A stretch of 64,000 nt of DNA from Paenibacillus silviterrae (GCF_030167925.1 NZ_JASKUT010000001.1:4238501-4302500), one strand, 5' to 3'; shown: positions 8,129 through 16,817, counted from the stretch's first letter. Program-made: numbers and translations. The notes: generated by a model not told the origin, from the letters alone.

Positions 8129-8515
8129 TCGCACATGTGCGATTACAACCACCCGAGGTGAGCGGTAATGGGCCGGCAGTGGCAGAAATGCAATTGCATT
8201 CGCCAACTGTCTGGCCGAAGAGCGAATCCGGCTGAAATAATGGCACAAATGCCATTGCAGCCACCCGAGGTGAGAGGTAACGGGCCGGCAGTGGCAGAAA
8301 TGCGATTGCATTCGCCAACTGGCAGGATCGAGATCGCATCCGGCTGAAATAATGGCACAAATGCCATTACAACCACCGGAAGTGAGCGGTAACGGGCCGG
8401 CAGTGGCAAAAATGCAATTGCATTCGCCAACTGGCAGGCCCGAGAGCGCATCTTGCTGAAATAGTGACACAAATGCGATAACAGCCACCCGAGGTGAGAG
8501 GTAACGGGCCGGCAG
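8122..8515. repeat. 112-bp tandem repeat, about 3.5 copies, hairpin-bearing
   Basis: Units begin GAAATAAT at 8122, 8234, 8346 and 8458, exactly 112 bp apart. Shared elements are CCACCCGAGGTGAG, GGGCCGGCAG, the palindrome AATGCAATTGCATT (perfect at 8187-8200, one change at 8299-8312, perfect at 8411-8424), and a hairpin at the unit start. In unit 1 that hairpin is a perfect 18-bp palindrome (AATCGCA-CATG-TGCGATT, 8127-8144). In units 2 and 3 it is AATGGCA-CAAA-TGCCATT, where a C:G pair has become G:C on both arms. The array fills the whole gap between two convergent genes. No coding function; open frames across it are artefacts of the repetition. Confidence 0.9.
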
Positions 8516-8523
8516 GTGCTTGG
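8129..8523. other. Non-coding gap of 395 bp filled by the tandem repeat
   Basis: Between the GNAT and AlkD-like genes, which converge on it. The content is the 112-bp array described separately and nine further bases. Confidence 0.7.
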
Positions 8524-9606
8524 TTACAGCTCCAAATGCACCGTGCTCTCTGCCAGTTTCCGGCCGTTCACAATAATCGAAAACCGATGCGCGCCCGAAT
8601 AATGAACGCGCGTAGTGATAGGGACGAACGCGTGCTTCGTTTCCACAGCTGTAAGTCCCGGAGGATACGTGCGCTCGGACAGCTTGAACAGCTTGCGAGA
8701 GGTTCGTCCGCTCGCTTTGACAAAGTCGATGCCATACTCGATGCGCAGCTTGACGGGCTCCCCGCTCGTGTTCAGCACGCTGAACGTCAGCTTCACGGCT
8801 TCGCCGAGCTTCACCTGTCCGGGAGCCAGCGCAAACCCCTCCACAGACACGGCCTCCGGGGCAGTAAATCCGAAGAAGGATAACGCCACGGGATGACATT
8901 GCTTCAGCAAGGTTCTGCAGCCATGACGGACAACCCAGTCCGTATCGGCATTCGTCCCGAACCACCGCCGCGCGGTCTCCAGAATAAGGTCGGGATGATC
9001 CTTCGAGATATCGTTCAGACAGTTGCCGACGCTGCGACGGACGTATTCGGAACCATCTGCCTTGAGCTTCTCAAGCACCTCCAGAACCGGACGGGGATCC
9101 CGCTTGAAAGCAGGCAGCGCCATGGCCCAAGGCAGGCGGGGGCGACTGCCCTCGCTGGCCAGCCTTCTTACGTGGTGATTGTCATCCTCAGCCCATTCGT
9201 GCAAATAACGGAGCGTCAGCTCCGGATAACTCATAAGGAAGGGGCGGATGGCAAACTCCGAACTGGAGAATGGGGTCAGACGGGCAAGCGCCGGGATGGA
9301 AAGCTCAGGCTCGTCTAGGCCGCCTATCTCGACGATGTCGGGGAATACCATATAAGCTAGACCGCCAAAATGAGCGGCCACACGGCAAACAATGTCCACC
9401 GTCTCGTCCCAGGCTTCCGGCATATCGTTCAGCAGCGTTAGGCTAATGTGGCGCATGCGCTCTTTGAATGCGAGCCGCTCCCAGCGGCTGTCACGGACGA
9501 TTGCCAAAAATTCCGCTGGGTTGAAAGCGGGATAAGCCTCCCGGAATCGAAAGGCCACTTCCTCGAAGAATCGGTCATTGTATACGTCTTTTATCAACTC
9601 GGCCAT
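8524..9606 (-). CDS. AlkD-like DNA alkylation repair protein
   Basis: 360 residues from ATG at 9606 (MAELIKDVYNDRF). The frame extends to 9642 but that stretch overlaps the upstream gene's end. The first 220 residues are HEAT-like helical pairs with patterns such as LRYLHEWAEDDNHHVRRLASEG and DGSEYVRRSVGNCLNDI, characteristic of the AlkC/AlkD class of base-excision glycosylases that remove N3- and N7-alkylated purines. Residues 250-360 are a beta-rich extension (LTFSVLNTSGEPVKLRIEYG, ending HRFSIIVNGRKL) beyond the AlkD core, as in longer AlkC-type proteins. It is eight bases downstream of the ABM-like gene and probably cotranscribed with it. Confidence 0.82.
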   Translation of the reverse strand: MAELIKDVYNDRFFEEVAFRFREAYPAFNPAEFLAIVRDSRWERLAFKERMRHISLTLLNDMPEAWDETVDIVCRVAAHFGGLAYMVFPDIVEIGGLDEPELSIPALARLTPFSSSEFAIRPFLMSYPELTLRYLHEWAEDDNHHVRRLASEGSRPRLPWAMALPAFKRDPRPVLEVLEKLKADGSEYVRRSVGNCLNDISKDHPDLILETARRWFGTNADTDWVVRHGCRTLLKQCHPVALSFFGFTAPEAVSVEGFALAPGQVKLGEAVKLTFSVLNTSGEPVKLRIEYGIDFVKASGRTSRKLFKLSERTYPPGLTAVETKHAFVPITTRVHYSGAHRFSIIVNGRKLAESTVHLEL

Positions 9607-9614
9607 CGTCGCAG

Positions 9615-10256
9615 TTACTCCCACTCCACAGGGCTGGCCCAATGCATCCTCAGGGAGGCTTCATCCAGCAGCTCCATACATTGCTGCATGCAGGGGGCAT
9701 CCTTGATTTCTAAGAACATCGCATCCGCTGCTTCCCGGTTTTGATAAAAGATCGCCTCCAGCCATTCTCCAGTCTCCTGCTCGATATAGACCTCTCTTCG
9801 GATGAACGCGGGCATAACCTGCATCTTTTCCGACATGTCCCTAACTGCTCGCCCGTATCGCTCCCCGTTAGCCCCTGGCTTAAGACGATACATCAACAGC
9901 TCCACGCAGCCCGCAGAGGTGCCGGCGGCATTCCGTGAGGTCGGTACACTCAGCGCCTCCTGCCGCACATAGTGACGCATCGTAACAGTGGTTTCTTCCA
10001 AGCTATCGATCAGTGCCTTCGCCGCCGGATCCTTCATAAAATCTGCAGCCGCCGCTTCCGCTGACAGCAAGTCGGCCCACTGTACCAAGTCGAACCAAAG
10101 CTGATGATCGGTATCATGGGCGAGCACTCTGCTTCTGAACCCGGGATAACGCTCCAGTGCCCTTTGGGATTGTCGGATGCCTGAAAGGAACGCTTCTCGA
10201 CTAACGCCTGACTTCAAATGGGCGGATACAAGCTCAATAATAAGGTGTTGCTTCAT
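9615..10256 (-). CDS. Two-domain ABM-like (dimeric alpha/beta barrel) protein
   Basis: 213 residues from ATG at 10256 with AAAGGAGGA behind it. The open frame reaches 10421, but that upstream part overlaps the divergent promoter and is not coding-like. The N-terminal half (FRSRVLAHDTDHQLWFDLVQW) and C-terminal half (FIRREVYIEQETGEWLEAIFY) each look like an antibiotic-biosynthesis-monooxygenase or EthD-type ferredoxin-like domain, suggesting an internal duplication that forms a pseudo-dimer. The substrate is unknown. It is divergent from a WYL-domain regulator at 10353 that probably controls it. Confidence 0.55.
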   Translation of the reverse strand: MKQHLIIELVSAHLKSGVSREAFLSGIRQSQRALERYPGFRSRVLAHDTDHQLWFDLVQWADLLSAEAAAADFMKDPAAKALIDSLEETTVTMRHYVRQEALSVPTSRNAAGTSAGCVELLMYRLKPGANGERYGRAVRDMSEKMQVMPAFIRREVYIEQETGEWLEAIFYQNREAADAMFLEIKDAPCMQQCMELLDEASLRMHWASPVEWE

Positions 10257-10287
10257 GTGGATTGATCCTCCTTTGGAATTGACTTCC

Positions 10288-10315
10288 TTGTCAGCATACG
10301 AAATAATAGTGACAA
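10288..10315. promoter_or_regulatory. Inverted repeat in the divergent WYL/ABM promoter
   Basis: TTGTCA (10288-10293) and TGACAA (10310-10315) are exact inverted arms 16 bp apart. They lie centrally between the two divergent genes, a plausible operator for the WYL regulator. Confidence 0.35.
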
Positions 10316-10352
10316 CTAATGGCACATTTGCACGGCGGGAGGACAAGTATCC

Positions 10353-11303
10353 ATGCACAAAGCCCAGAGGCTCATTCAGCTCATTATGCTCGTGAACGAA
10401 CGCAAGAGGTTTACGGTCCAAGAGCTGGCCGATGAGTGCGGCGTTTCGCGTCGGACGATGCTCCGGGATTTGATGGAGCTAAGCGAGCTGGGGGTCCCGC
10501 TCTATTCCGAGGTAGGTGTCGGAGGCGGCTATCGTGTGCTGCGCGAGAAGGTGCTTCCTCCCATCAGCTTTACTGAGCATGAGGCGACGGCTTTGTTTTT
10601 TGCCTGCCAATCGCTTAAGAACTACAAGGTTCTTCCCTTTGAGAATGAAGTAGGTACGGCGCTGCAGAAATTTTTTCATTACCTGTCGAGCGACTTGAAG
10701 CGAAAGATCGAACGCATGCAGCAGCGGCTTGTTTTCTGGGTGCCCCCGCATGAGCTGGAGGTACGGTTTCTGGAGGAGCTGCTGGAGGCTGCGCTGGATC
10801 AGCGTGTCGTCACGATTGTCTATGAAGCGGCCTCGCGCCGGGAACGGATGATTCAGCCGCTGGGGCTGTATACTATGAACGGGCTGTGGTATTGTCAGGC
10901 TTACTGCTTTCTGGCCGGGGATTATCGGGTGTTTCGCGTGGACCGGGTCAAGCACTTTTCGGAGGAAGCGGACCAGAGCCTGCGCCTTGATACAAGCGAG
11001 GAACGGCTGGAGTCATGGATCATGAGGATGGAGGAAAGCGATGCGGTAGAGCTGGAGGTGGAGCTAACGGCCGAAGGGGTCAGGCGCTGCCAGTCGGATC
11101 TATGGCTGTATGGAACGATCGAGCGGAGGGAGGACGGCTCGGGAACCATTCGTACGAGAATGAGCGCATCGTATATCCCATGGGCCGTCCATTATTTTCT
11201 CGGCTTCGGGATGGAGGCGAATGTCCGACGTCCGCAGGCCGTTCGGGACGAGATCCGCAGCAAGCTAAGAAGTCTTCAGGAGCAGTATGATCTGGAGGCC
11301 TAA
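10353..11303 (+). CDS. HTH-WYL transcriptional regulator (YafY type)
   Basis: 316 residues with ATG at 10353 after GGGAGGA. The N-terminal winged helix (about 5-58) contains FTVQELADECGVSRRTMLRDLMEL, a DeoR/HTH_11-type fold. A WYL domain follows at about 140-220 (VVTIVYEAASRRERMIQPLGLY, then YRVFRVDRVKHF), and a C-terminal WCX-like extension completes it. WYL proteins bind small ligands or nucleic acids and act as repressors or activators. It is divergent from the ABM-like gene, which fits local regulation. The ligand is not predictable here. Confidence 0.88.
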   Translation: MHKAQRLIQLIMLVNERKRFTVQELADECGVSRRTMLRDLMELSELGVPLYSEVGVGGGYRVLREKVLPPISFTEHEATALFFACQSLKNYKVLPFENEVGTALQKFFHYLSSDLKRKIERMQQRLVFWVPPHELEVRFLEELLEAALDQRVVTIVYEAASRRERMIQPLGLYTMNGLWYCQAYCFLAGDYRVFRVDRVKHFSEEADQSLRLDTSEERLESWIMRMEESDAVELEVELTAEGVRRCQSDLWLYGTIERREDGSGTIRTRMSASYIPWAVHYFLGFGMEANVRRPQAVRDEIRSKLRSLQEQYDLEA

Positions 11304-11309
11304 TCTTTT

Positions 11310-11336
11310 TTTCACAAATTCGCACCCTGCGTTGTC
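11310..11336 (+). promoter_or_regulatory. Candidate ECF41 promoter
   Basis: TTTCACA (11310-11316), 16 bp, then TGTC (11333-11336). The published ECF41 target is TGTCACA-N16-CGTC, so nine of eleven positions match with identical spacing. It lies 41 bp before the decarboxylase-like gene, the expected ECF41 target. Confidence 0.55.
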
Positions 11337-11377
11337 TTAAGTAGTGTAAAGACCAAAACACGTAGGAGGAGATCCAT

Positions 11378-11824
11378 ATGAAAACAAGAATGAATTACCG
11401 TGAGGCCAATCCTGCCGTATTCGACATGATGCTGCAGCTGGAAACGACCGTGCAGAGCCTGGGGATCGACAAGACGCTTTACAAGCTTATCAAAATTCGG
11501 GCGTCCCAGTTGAACGGCTGCGCGTTCTGCATTGATATGCACGCCAAGGAGCTGCATTCGGCGGGGGAGCAGCTGGAGCGGATTTTGCTGTTAACCGCAT
11601 GGCGCGAGGTACCGATCTATAGTGATAAGGAAAGGGCGGCGCTCGAGCTGACGGAGTATTTGACCCGGCTGTCCGAATCGGGCTTCCCGGAAGAAGTGTA
11701 CGAACGCGTAAGAGCGCAATTCAGCGAGGCGGAGATCGCGGCGCTTATCATGGCGGTGAACGTGATCAACGGCTGGAACCGGCTTGGTGTGGCTACCGGT
11801 ATGTATCCGGGGTGCTTTTTATAG
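11378..11824 (+). CDS. Carboxymuconolactone decarboxylase/AhpD-like protein
   Basis: 148 residues with ATG at 11378 behind TAGGAGGAGA. The AhpD core motif is NGCAFCIDMHAKEL (about 46-59), with the redox CxxC pair and a catalytic His three residues later. The all-helical remainder fits the CMD fold. Members act as alkylhydroperoxidases or thiol-dependent reductases, and many are uncharacterised. It is followed 20 bp later by an ECF41 sigma factor. CMD proteins are one of the three protein classes (COE) that ECF41 sigma factors are known to control. Confidence 0.9.
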   Translation: MKTRMNYREANPAVFDMMLQLETTVQSLGIDKTLYKLIKIRASQLNGCAFCIDMHAKELHSAGEQLERILLLTAWREVPIYSDKERAALELTEYLTRLSESGFPEEVYERVRAQFSEAEIAALIMAVNVINGWNRLGVATGMYPGCFL

Positions 11825-11844
11825 AATGAATCGGGAGGTAGGGA

Positions 11845-12750
11845 ATGATGAATGTCGGAGGAGCCAAGGAGGTGTCTGCGGCTAGTGTGGGGCAGCTGTT
11901 TACCGAATATCGGCCTTTGCTGTTCTCCATCGCTTATCGGATGCTCGGAACGGTCGCCGATGCCGAGGATATTGTACAGGAGACATTCGCAGCGATGCAG
12001 GCTGCCCAGCTTGAGCGAATTAGCAACATCAAGTCCTACCTTTGCAAAATGGTCATGAACCGCTGCCTGAACGAATGCAAATCAGCCCGCCGGCGCAGAG
12101 AGGAATATGCCGGACCGTGGCTCCCCGAGCCGCTGATCGCGGAGCAGGACCTGCCCGCCGCAGCGGCGGAGAATAACGAAGCCTTATCGTATGCGTTTCT
12201 GGTTATGCTGGACCGTCTGTCTCCTTTGGAGCGGGCGGTCTTCGTACTGCGGACGGCATACGAATATGATTATGCGGACATCGGGGAGATGGTCGGGCGG
12301 ACAGAGGTGTATACCCGCAAGCTATTTAGCAACGCCAGGAAAAAGCTGCAGCCGGAAGCGGCGGTGCGGGGAGAAGAGCACGTACCCGCCTCCCGAAGAC
12401 AGAGGCTGGAGAGATTCGTCGCAGCCTTTCAGCGAAGGGATGTGGAGGGCCTGATGCGCATGCTGAACGAAGACGCCGTGCTCGTCTCGGACGGAGGCGG
12501 CAAGGTACGTTCTGCCATGAAGCCGATCTATAGCCGCGGCCGCGTCACCACCCTGCTGGAGGTCATAGCTCGAGGGAATCTTGCCGGGGCTGAGGCGCAG
12601 ATTAGGCAGGTTAACGGCAGGGAGGAGCTCCTCTTCTACAAGGAGGGTCGGCTCAAGTCGGTCTTTTGTTTTGCTTGGGGAGAGAAGATTGACACCATCT
12701 ACGCCGTGTTTAACCCGGAAAAGCTGAACGAGGCACAGCCCGAATCGTAG
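11845..12750 (+). CDS. ECF41-group sigma factor with SnoaL-like regulatory domain
   Basis: 301 residues with ATG at 11845 behind GGGAGGTAGGG; a second ATG follows at 11848. Sigma region 2 is at about 15-80 (LLFSIAYRMLGTVADAEDIVQETF) and region 4 at about 112-165 (LDRLSPLERAVFVLRTAYEYDY). The C-terminal 120 residues are a SnoaL-like domain. Three ECF41 hallmarks are all present: WLPEP in the region 2-4 linker, DGGGK in the SnoaL domain, and NPEKL near the C-terminus (NPDKL in the family). In ECF41 this extension replaces an anti-sigma factor and tunes activity. It is cotranscribed with the upstream decarboxylase-like gene and probably autoregulated through the promoter at 11310. Confidence 0.92.
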   Translation: MMNVGGAKEVSAASVGQLFTEYRPLLFSIAYRMLGTVADAEDIVQETFAAMQAAQLERISNIKSYLCKMVMNRCLNECKSARRRREEYAGPWLPEPLIAEQDLPAAAAENNEALSYAFLVMLDRLSPLERAVFVLRTAYEYDYADIGEMVGRTEVYTRKLFSNARKKLQPEAAVRGEEHVPASRRQRLERFVAAFQRRDVEGLMRMLNEDAVLVSDGGGKVRSAMKPIYSRGRVTTLLEVIARGNLAGAEAQIRQVNGREELLFYKEGRLKSVFCFAWGEKIDTIYAVFNPEKLNEAQPES

Positions 12751-12766
12751 CGGGCGGTGCCTCGTT
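12727..12766. terminator. Hairpin overlapping the sigma factor stop, between convergent genes
   Basis: The stem AACGAGGCAC / GTGCCTCGTT, extended by GCCCG/CGGGC, has the TAG stop in its loop. There is only a weak T-run on either side, so termination efficiency is doubtful. Confidence 0.55.
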
Positions 12767-14977
12767 CTACATATGCTTGCTTCCCTTGACCATCGTACCC
12801 TTACAGAGAGGGCAGGTCTTCGAAGCCAGCTTCTCTTCCTCAAGGGGGATGATTCTCTGCCACGCGTGACACGAGCCGCTTGAGCATACCCAGGCAAAGA
12901 CTGGCTCCCGCCGTCCGGCAGGAGTTGCAGCCGCAGGGACTGCAGCAGCCTTCGGCTCCGGCTTAGGGTAGGCGGCCAGCAGGAAGCGGGACGTCTGCGC
13001 TTTCTTGCCGCGGAAGTAATCCGGAGAGCTGATCGTCAGCTCCTCCTTCGCCCGGGTGATCGCGACGTAAGCGAGACGCCGTTCCTCCTCCAGCGCCGAC
13101 GCCGGCTCCATAGCAGAGCTGTGAGGCAGATTGCCCTCCACGGCTCCGATCAAATAAACGATCGGAAACTCAAGTCCCTTCGACTTATGAATGGTCATGA
13201 GCGATACCTTCGCGTCTTCTTGGCTGGCATTCCCGACACGCATCTCCTCTCGCTTCTCCGCCATCTCCTTTACGAAGGCGAGAAACTGCTCTATCGTCCG
13301 GAAGCGCTGCGCTGAAGCCTCCAGCTCATCCAACGCTTCCCTGAGCATTTCCTTATGCTGCGTAAGGGAGCTTCGCTTGTTCGTTTCCAGGAACTGATCA
13401 TAGAAGTCCCTTCGCATCAAGCGGATGGCTTCTACGGGCTGCATGTCTTGAAGCGTACGAATCAGCTTCAGGCGCTCCTTCAGCTTATCCTGCTGGAAGT
13501 CCTTCCGGTTCGGCAGCTCCAGCAGGTGGATCATGGGCCACTTTTTCGGCTTGCCGGCGGCCTCCCGATCGTAGATCAGCTTCATCCCCTGCTCACGTCC
13601 GATATACAGCGTAGGCAGCACGCTCTCCATGGCTTCGAAGCTCCGGTGATCCAAAACGAGCCGAAGGTGATCGACAAGGGGTCTTACCATCCACTGGTCA
13701 TAGAACGACTGCCGGTCCCCGTAATCGACGAAAGGGACGCCACGGGAAATCAGCTGCTCGAGGATCGCCCGGTTGCTGCTCTCGGTGCGGTACAGGATGG
13801 CGATATCGTTATAGCTTTTTCCTGGAGCACCCGCACCCGCTTTGTCCATGAGGTCATTCACCAGCCACTCGGCTTCCACATCGCTGTTCACCGGGCGGAC
13901 ATAACGCGGTTCGAGCCTGCTTTCCCTTGTAGCCTGTAATGTCTTCGGTCTCCGGTGGAAGTTATGGCGGATCACCTCATTGCCGAGCCCGACAATGGAG
14001 GCGGTAGAGCGGTAATTGATATCCAGCACGACAGAAGCCGCCTGGGGGTACAGCCGATCGAACTCCAGGATGAACTCGTGCCGGGCGCCGGCAAAGGAGT
14101 AGATCGTCTGGTCGTCATCCCCTACAACCATTAAGTTGGTATGTTCCGCCGCCAGCAGCTGGACCAGCTCATACTGCACCTTGGTCGTATCCTGGAATTC
14201 GTCGACGCATACGTAGTGAAACCGCCGCTGCAGCGTGCGGAGCAAAGAAGGCTGCTCCTTCAGCTCGCGATAGGCCAGCAAGAGTACGTCGTCGAAGTCG
14301 ATTTTGTGATGCTCGGCCTTCCACTGTTCGTACCGGAGCAGCAGAGCCTTCACGTCCTTCTCCTCGGCGGTCTTCTCCGGCAGCTCCGTGAGTTCGAGCA
14401 TCTGCATTTTGTATGAGGACAGCAGGGAGAGCAGCGCCTCGGGCTGATAGGCGTCCTGGAGTCCCATCTCCAGCATGAAGCGTTTCAGCTGAATGTGCTG
14501 ATGACGCGTATCGTGCCAAATGTCTTGAGTGTAACCGCGGGAACGCAGAATCCGCAGGCAAAATGCGTGAAAGGTTTTGATTTCCACCTGAGCTGCGACG
14601 GAAGCGGACAAACCGGGCATGCGGGCAAGCCGTTCCCTCATTTCCTCGGCGGCTTTCTTGGAGAAGGTGACCAGCAGGAGCTGACGAGGGGGCACACGGT
14701 GCACGGTTATCAGATAAGCTGCACGGCATACCAGAGCGGTCGTCTTCCCGGTACCGGCGCCGGCCAAGGTCAGCAAAGGTCCCTGTCCATGGCGGACGGC
14801 CTGAATTTGGGGAGCGTTCAAGAGAATGCCATGCTGCTCCAGCGTGCGAAAAAAGGAAGCATCCCCCTCTCGATCGGCTACCAATTCCTTGCTGGTACGC
14901 AGCTCGGCAAGGGAAGCCTTAGGGAGGACACGGGGCTCAGCCCCGCAGGGATGACGGTCGATGGGACAAAGAGTCAT
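12767..14977 (-). CDS. UvrD/PcrA-type superfamily 1 DNA helicase with C-terminal Cys cluster
   Basis: 736 residues from ATG at 14977 with AGGTGA eight bases before it; a GTG at 14989 is an alternative. Motif I is LTLAGAGTGKTTAL, motif II VDEFQD, motif III VVGDDDQTIYSFAGA, motif IV LDINYRST, motif V TIHKSKGLEFPIVYLIGA and motif VI RRLAYVAITRAKEEL. This is a complete 3'-5' SF1A translocase core. The last 50 residues hold VCSSGSCH and CPLCKG, a four-cysteine zinc-ribbon-like tail not usual in PcrA. The protein is a shorter, divergent relative of UvrD, probably an accessory repair helicase. It is transcribed alone and converges on the ECF41 gene. Confidence 0.9.
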   Translation of the reverse strand: MTLCPIDRHPCGAEPRVLPKASLAELRTSKELVADREGDASFFRTLEQHGILLNAPQIQAVRHGQGPLLTLAGAGTGKTTALVCRAAYLITVHRVPPRQLLLVTFSKKAAEEMRERLARMPGLSASVAAQVEIKTFHAFCLRILRSRGYTQDIWHDTRHQHIQLKRFMLEMGLQDAYQPEALLSLLSSYKMQMLELTELPEKTAEEKDVKALLLRYEQWKAEHHKIDFDDVLLLAYRELKEQPSLLRTLQRRFHYVCVDEFQDTTKVQYELVQLLAAEHTNLMVVGDDDQTIYSFAGARHEFILEFDRLYPQAASVVLDINYRSTASIVGLGNEVIRHNFHRRPKTLQATRESRLEPRYVRPVNSDVEAEWLVNDLMDKAGAGAPGKSYNDIAILYRTESSNRAILEQLISRGVPFVDYGDRQSFYDQWMVRPLVDHLRLVLDHRSFEAMESVLPTLYIGREQGMKLIYDREAAGKPKKWPMIHLLELPNRKDFQQDKLKERLKLIRTLQDMQPVEAIRLMRRDFYDQFLETNKRSSLTQHKEMLREALDELEASAQRFRTIEQFLAFVKEMAEKREEMRVGNASQEDAKVSLMTIHKSKGLEFPIVYLIGAVEGNLPHSSAMEPASALEEERRLAYVAITRAKEELTISSPDYFRGKKAQTSRFLLAAYPKPEPKAAAVPAAATPAGRREPVFAWVCSSGSCHAWQRIIPLEEEKLASKTCPLCKGTMVKGSKHM

Positions 14978-15065
14978 AGTGCGAATCACCTGAATGTATG
15001 AAATAGTGGCAGACGAAGCTGCGCGACTACTTATTGTAGCACAGGATGATCCCGAGCGGACAAAT

Positions 15066-15112
15066 GGAAAAAGAAGGGACGCATTGCAGGCTCAGCCGGC
15101 TGCATCCCTTCA
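15066..15112 (-). terminator. Terminator of the beta-helix gene
   Basis: On the minus strand GAAGGGATGCA pairs with TGCAATGCGTCCCTTC (with a small bulge) and is followed by five T. Confidence 0.8.
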
Positions 15113-15118
15113 TTCCCA

Positions 15119-16630
15119 TTATTGCACTACCGACACATCGTCGAACACGACGACGCCTTGGTTCCATAAGCCGATTTTACCTGCGCTGTGGGCACTGTCC
15201 GTCACCGAGAGAAGCTCCGTGCCGCCAAGATACACCTTAAGGCTGGTTCCGCTGGCAACGACCCTCAACGTATACCAAGTATTCGCATTGTAGGTTACCG
15301 CGGTGGACGCCAAGACAGTGTTCGTTCCGGCAACCTTTTTCTGCAAATACAGCTTCCCGTCATACAGGTACGTCCAATAGTAGTTGTTATTGTCCGTCAC
15401 CCGGAAAGCAAGCCCGGCCCGGGTTGTACTGGAGGCAGCCTTCAGCTTCAAGCTGTAATCGTAATTCGTCCAGGACGTGCTGCCATTCGTCGCCAAGTAA
15501 GTCGAAGCCGTACTGCTGCTCTGTTTGGCTGCCTTGGTGCCGTCTGTCACAATGCTCCATGTGCCGTTGCCCGTGGCGTTCGTCCAGCCTCCGGCCGGGA
15601 ACGAGCTGTACGATTCGAAGGAATCGCTGAGAAGCGAGGTCGAGCTGCAGCCGGTGTAGGTTGTTACCGCCCCGAGGTACATGTTGCCGGACGGGCTGCG
15701 AGTATTGCTGCAAGCTTTGGCGGAGCCCGCTTTGACATTGACTACATAACCGGTGCCGGAATCCATGTAGACCGTATTTTTATAAAAATCGTTGTTAAAG
15801 CCCCAGCCGGGCTGCCGTTCGTTGGTTTGGAAGGCATCGTTAATATTGGCGTTGTTGTTGCGGTAGCCGATATTATTGCGGATGATGTTGTCGTTGCCCT
15901 TCACGTCCATGAAGCTGTCGGCCGAATTCGCGCCGGAGATGCCCGTTCCGTTGAAAGTATTGCCCTCCACCAGCGTGCCCGTAGACCCTTCCTTGATATC
16001 GATCGATTCCGCGGCCACGTTCGGTCCGATCGTATTGTTCCGAATGACGTTATAGTCGGTTTCCTTCACATAAGTGGACCATTTGCCATAATCGGAGCCG
16101 ACATAGACGCCCTCGCCGTAATCCGGGGTCAGCACGCCGCAGTCGCGTATGGTAGAGCCTTGGATCGTATTATAGGAGCTGCCGTCGCGGAAATGCACGC
16201 CTTCCTCTCCAATATTGTACACCTCAACGTTGTCGATGAGACCGTTGTTGGCGTTATCCCACATAATTCCCTTCTTTCCGTTTGTAAGTTTCAGATCTTT
16301 AAGCTGGACATAGTTGCCCGTGTTGTGAAAAACATACCCTGAGCTTGTCGTCCCTCCGTTCAGAATGGCCCGATTGCTGCTATCAGCGCTTGTGATGACG
16401 ATGGGTGCGCCGGAGCTGCCGTCCTTGTTCAGGACGAAGTTCCCCGAGTAGGTTCCTGCCGCCAGTATGATCGTGTCCCCAGCTAGCGCGGTGCTCAGAG
16501 CGCTGGAGAGGCAGGAAGCGGTGCTGCAGTTAATGGTCCTTGCTGCCGAAGCCTCCTTCGGCGCGGGGAGGAAGCTTCCCGCGATCACGAGCGACATGCC
16601 GATAAGCAATGAAGCCCTTGCTTTGTTCAT
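15119..16630 (-). CDS. Secreted right-handed beta-helix protein with C-terminal jelly-roll domain
   Basis: 503 residues from ATG at 16630 behind AAAGGTGG; a TTG two codons earlier was rejected. A signal peptide ends near ASA-A at about residue 30. Residues 35-330 are a parallel beta-helix with turns such as NGLIDNVEVYNIGEEGVHF, YNTIQGSTIRDCG, YNVIRNNTIGPN and DNIIRNNIGYRNNN, as in pectate-lyase-like enzymes. Residues 345-503 form a LamG/concanavalin-like domain (DSFESYSS, GIGLWNQGVVVFDDVSV-type ending). It is an extracellular polysaccharide-active or polysaccharide-binding protein. The catalytic residues cannot be assigned, so lyase versus binding role is open. Confidence 0.8.
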   Translation of the reverse strand: MNKARASLLIGMSLVIAGSFLPAPKEASAARTINCSTASCLSSALSTALAGDTIILAAGTYSGNFVLNKDGSSGAPIVITSADSSNRAILNGGTTSSGYVFHNTGNYVQLKDLKLTNGKKGIMWDNANNGLIDNVEVYNIGEEGVHFRDGSSYNTIQGSTIRDCGVLTPDYGEGVYVGSDYGKWSTYVKETDYNVIRNNTIGPNVAAESIDIKEGSTGTLVEGNTFNGTGISGANSADSFMDVKGNDNIIRNNIGYRNNNANINDAFQTNERQPGWGFNNDFYKNTVYMDSGTGYVVNVKAGSAKACSNTRSPSGNMYLGAVTTYTGCSSTSLLSDSFESYSSFPAGGWTNATGNGTWSIVTDGTKAAKQSSSTASTYLATNGSTSWTNYDYSLKLKAASSTTRAGLAFRVTDNNNYYWTYLYDGKLYLQKKVAGTNTVLASTAVTYNANTWYTLRVVASGTSLKVYLGGTELLSVTDSAHSAGKIGLWNQGVVVFDDVSVVQ

Positions 16631-16761
16631 TAACAAACCACCTTTCGAAGAGTTGTTAGAAATCGCTTACATTCCATAATATAACATCAGGCTGAAAATT
16701 GTTGTAGGCGGGTTATTTTTAGGTGGCCTTCGGGGACCTGCAGAAAACACAAGGACAAAGG

Positions 16762-16802
16762 GGAGAAAGGAACGCGGATCGCTGTGGTATCTACGTTCCT
16801 GA
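16762..16802 (-). terminator. Terminator downstream of the STAS gene
   Basis: On the minus strand AGGAACG (16794-16800) pairs with CGTTCCT (16768-16774), followed by TTCTCCCCTTT. This ends the partner-switching operon. Confidence 0.6.
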
Positions 16803-16817
16803 GGATTGCGGCTGCTC

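Noticed and set aside
8122..8515. CRISPR array
   Set aside because: Units are 112 bp and identical through their length with no spacer pattern, and no cas genes are nearby.
8093..8965. Minus-strand 290-codon frame with internal repetition across the array
   Set aside because: It is made of the 112-bp repeat plus antisense of the AlkD-like gene. No ribosome site or family similarity.
15188..16342. Plus-strand 384-codon frame
   Set aside because: Antisense shadow of the secreted beta-helix gene, whose codon pattern, signal peptide and repeats are convincing on the minus strand.
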